64,000 bases of DNA, taken from NCBI RefSeq assembly GCF_013141825.1, contig NZ_RZNH01000003.1, forward strand, positions 186,001 to 250,000, read 5' to 3'. The translations under genes and the position numbers were made by a program. Under the pieces are notes generated by a model that was not told the origin of the DNA, made no database searches, and saw nothing but the letters and a program-made list of their open reading frames with translations. The first letter of the stretch is position 1. The number at the start of each line of letters is the position of its first letter. This DNA comes from Marinifilum caeruleilacunae (lineage in GTDB: Bacteria > Bacteroidota > Bacteroidia > Bacteroidales > Marinifilaceae). Below, in pieces: positions 63,376 through 64,000 of the stretch.

Positions 63376-64000
63376 ATGAGATCAAAACGTATTACTTCCC
63401 TGATTGCTGTTTTTGCTTTGGTAGTAAGCAGTACAATTGCATTTGCCCAGAAAACAGAGAATCGAAAAGTGGGTTCTTTCGAATCGATTAGCCTTTCGAT
63501 TGCAGCCAAGGTTTATGTGAGCCAGGAAAACAACACATCGGTAAAAATTAAAGGTTATTCCGACGATTTGGAAGAAATTATTACCGAAGTTGATGGATCA
63601 ACTTTAAAAATTAAGCGCAAAAAGAACAAAGGCTGGGGTTGGAACTCCCGTTCATTTAAAAAAGTAGAGGTTTACATTTCTACTCCTAATGTTGAGGACC
63701 TTAGAATTTCGGGTTCGGGTAACATTATTGCCAAAACTCCGATTGAATCGGGCAGTATAGATTATTCGATCAGCGGAAGTGGAAATATCATTATCGACCA
63801 GTTGAAAGCGGATAACCTGGAGTGCCATATTTCAGGTTCTGGCGACATTCGTTTAAAAGGAGCATGTAAGGATGAATTTGAGATTCATATTAGTGGTTCT
63901 GGCGATATTGAAGCTGGTTATTTTGAAGCCAAATCGGTAGAGGTACGCATTTCGGGTTCGGGCGACTGTAAGGTTTATGCTTCGGAAAGAATTAATGCTC
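63376..64000 (+). CDS. GIN-domain (DUF2807) secreted protein, partial
   Basis: Starts MRSKRITSLIAVFALVVSSTIAFAQ (signal peptide) and stays open through the end of the window (208 codons seen). The rest shows repeated beta-helix-like units with the motif ISGSG (ISGSGNII, ISGSGDI, four or more copies), as in the head GIN domain / DUF2807 family. Proteins of this kind are surface or periplasmic and of unknown role. The C-terminus lies outside the window. Confidence 0.88.
   Translation, partial: MRSKRITSLIAVFALVVSSTIAFAQKTENRKVGSFESISLSIAAKVYVSQENNTSVKIKGYSDDLEEIITEVDGSTLKIKRKKNKGWGWNSRSFKKVEVYISTPNVEDLRISGSGNIIAKTPIESGSIDYSISGSGNIIIDQLKADNLECHISGSGDIRLKGACKDEFEIHISGSGDIEAGYFEAKSVEVRISGSGDCKVYASERINA

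Overview
The window is chromosomal DNA of a Bacteroidota bacterium, probably a marine Bacteroidia/Marinilabiliales-type organism. The evidence is the -33 TTTG / -7 TAnnTTTG promoters, the rarity of Shine-Dalgarno sequences, the MacB/FtsX permease arrays, the GIN-domain and YwqK-type proteins, paired rhomboids and a DnaQ-DnaE fusion. The lineage below phylum is an inference.

Left chromosomal part (1-20155). An NtrY/NtrC-type two-component pair (1106-3800) lies divergent from an operon of one LolD/MacB-type ATPase and four tandem MacB/FtsX permeases (4014-14287). A good sigma-54 promoter with an upstream dyad separates the two, so the regulator probably drives the transporter. Next come a four-helix-bundle gene inside an 18-bp perfect inverted repeat, a GNAT acetyltransferase, inorganic pyrophosphatase, a PAP2 phosphatase, an outer-membrane barrel protein and a secreted HExxH protein.

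Central island (20156-43940, about 23.8 kb, visibly more AT-rich). A Tn7-like transposon splits the yifB/comM gene: the 3' half lies at 19472-20155 and the 5' half at 43941-44718. The left end carries tnsA-tnsB-tnsC-tniQ. Both ends start TGT and have a TGCWAAAA motif exactly 20 nt inside. The cargo consists of an Xre/RES toxin-antitoxin pair; a RiPP cluster (54-aa Gly/Cys-rich precursor, radical SAM/SPASM maturase, ABC exporter, MacB-like permease); a serine resolvase with a res-like site; a short type II CBASS (HNH-SAVED effector, CD-NTase, E2-like protein); a coupled sigma-like/Panacea pair; a Fic protein with its inhibitory motif; two orphan antitoxins (MazE-like and YefM-like); a zinc-ribbon microprotein; and a secreted nuclease. 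At the right end sit a second TnsC/TniB-like ATPase and a resolvase homologue whose catalytic residues are replaced. About 80 bp of the comM core is missing at the junction and no clean target duplication is visible, so the island may be composite or rearranged.

Right chromosomal part (43941-64000). Housekeeping and envelope genes follow: an OmpA-family protein, a thioredoxin-like lipid/envelope protein, GmhA-like isomerase, a voltage-gated ion channel, MutL, two rhomboid-family proteins, an EEP-family hydrolase, a YwqK-like lipoprotein, a DUF58 protein, thioredoxin, DnaE with an N-terminal proofreading exonuclease domain, rpsP-rimM, a thioesterase, and the start of a GIN-domain (DUF2807) protein that runs off the window. 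No tRNA, rRNA or CRISPR array was seen.
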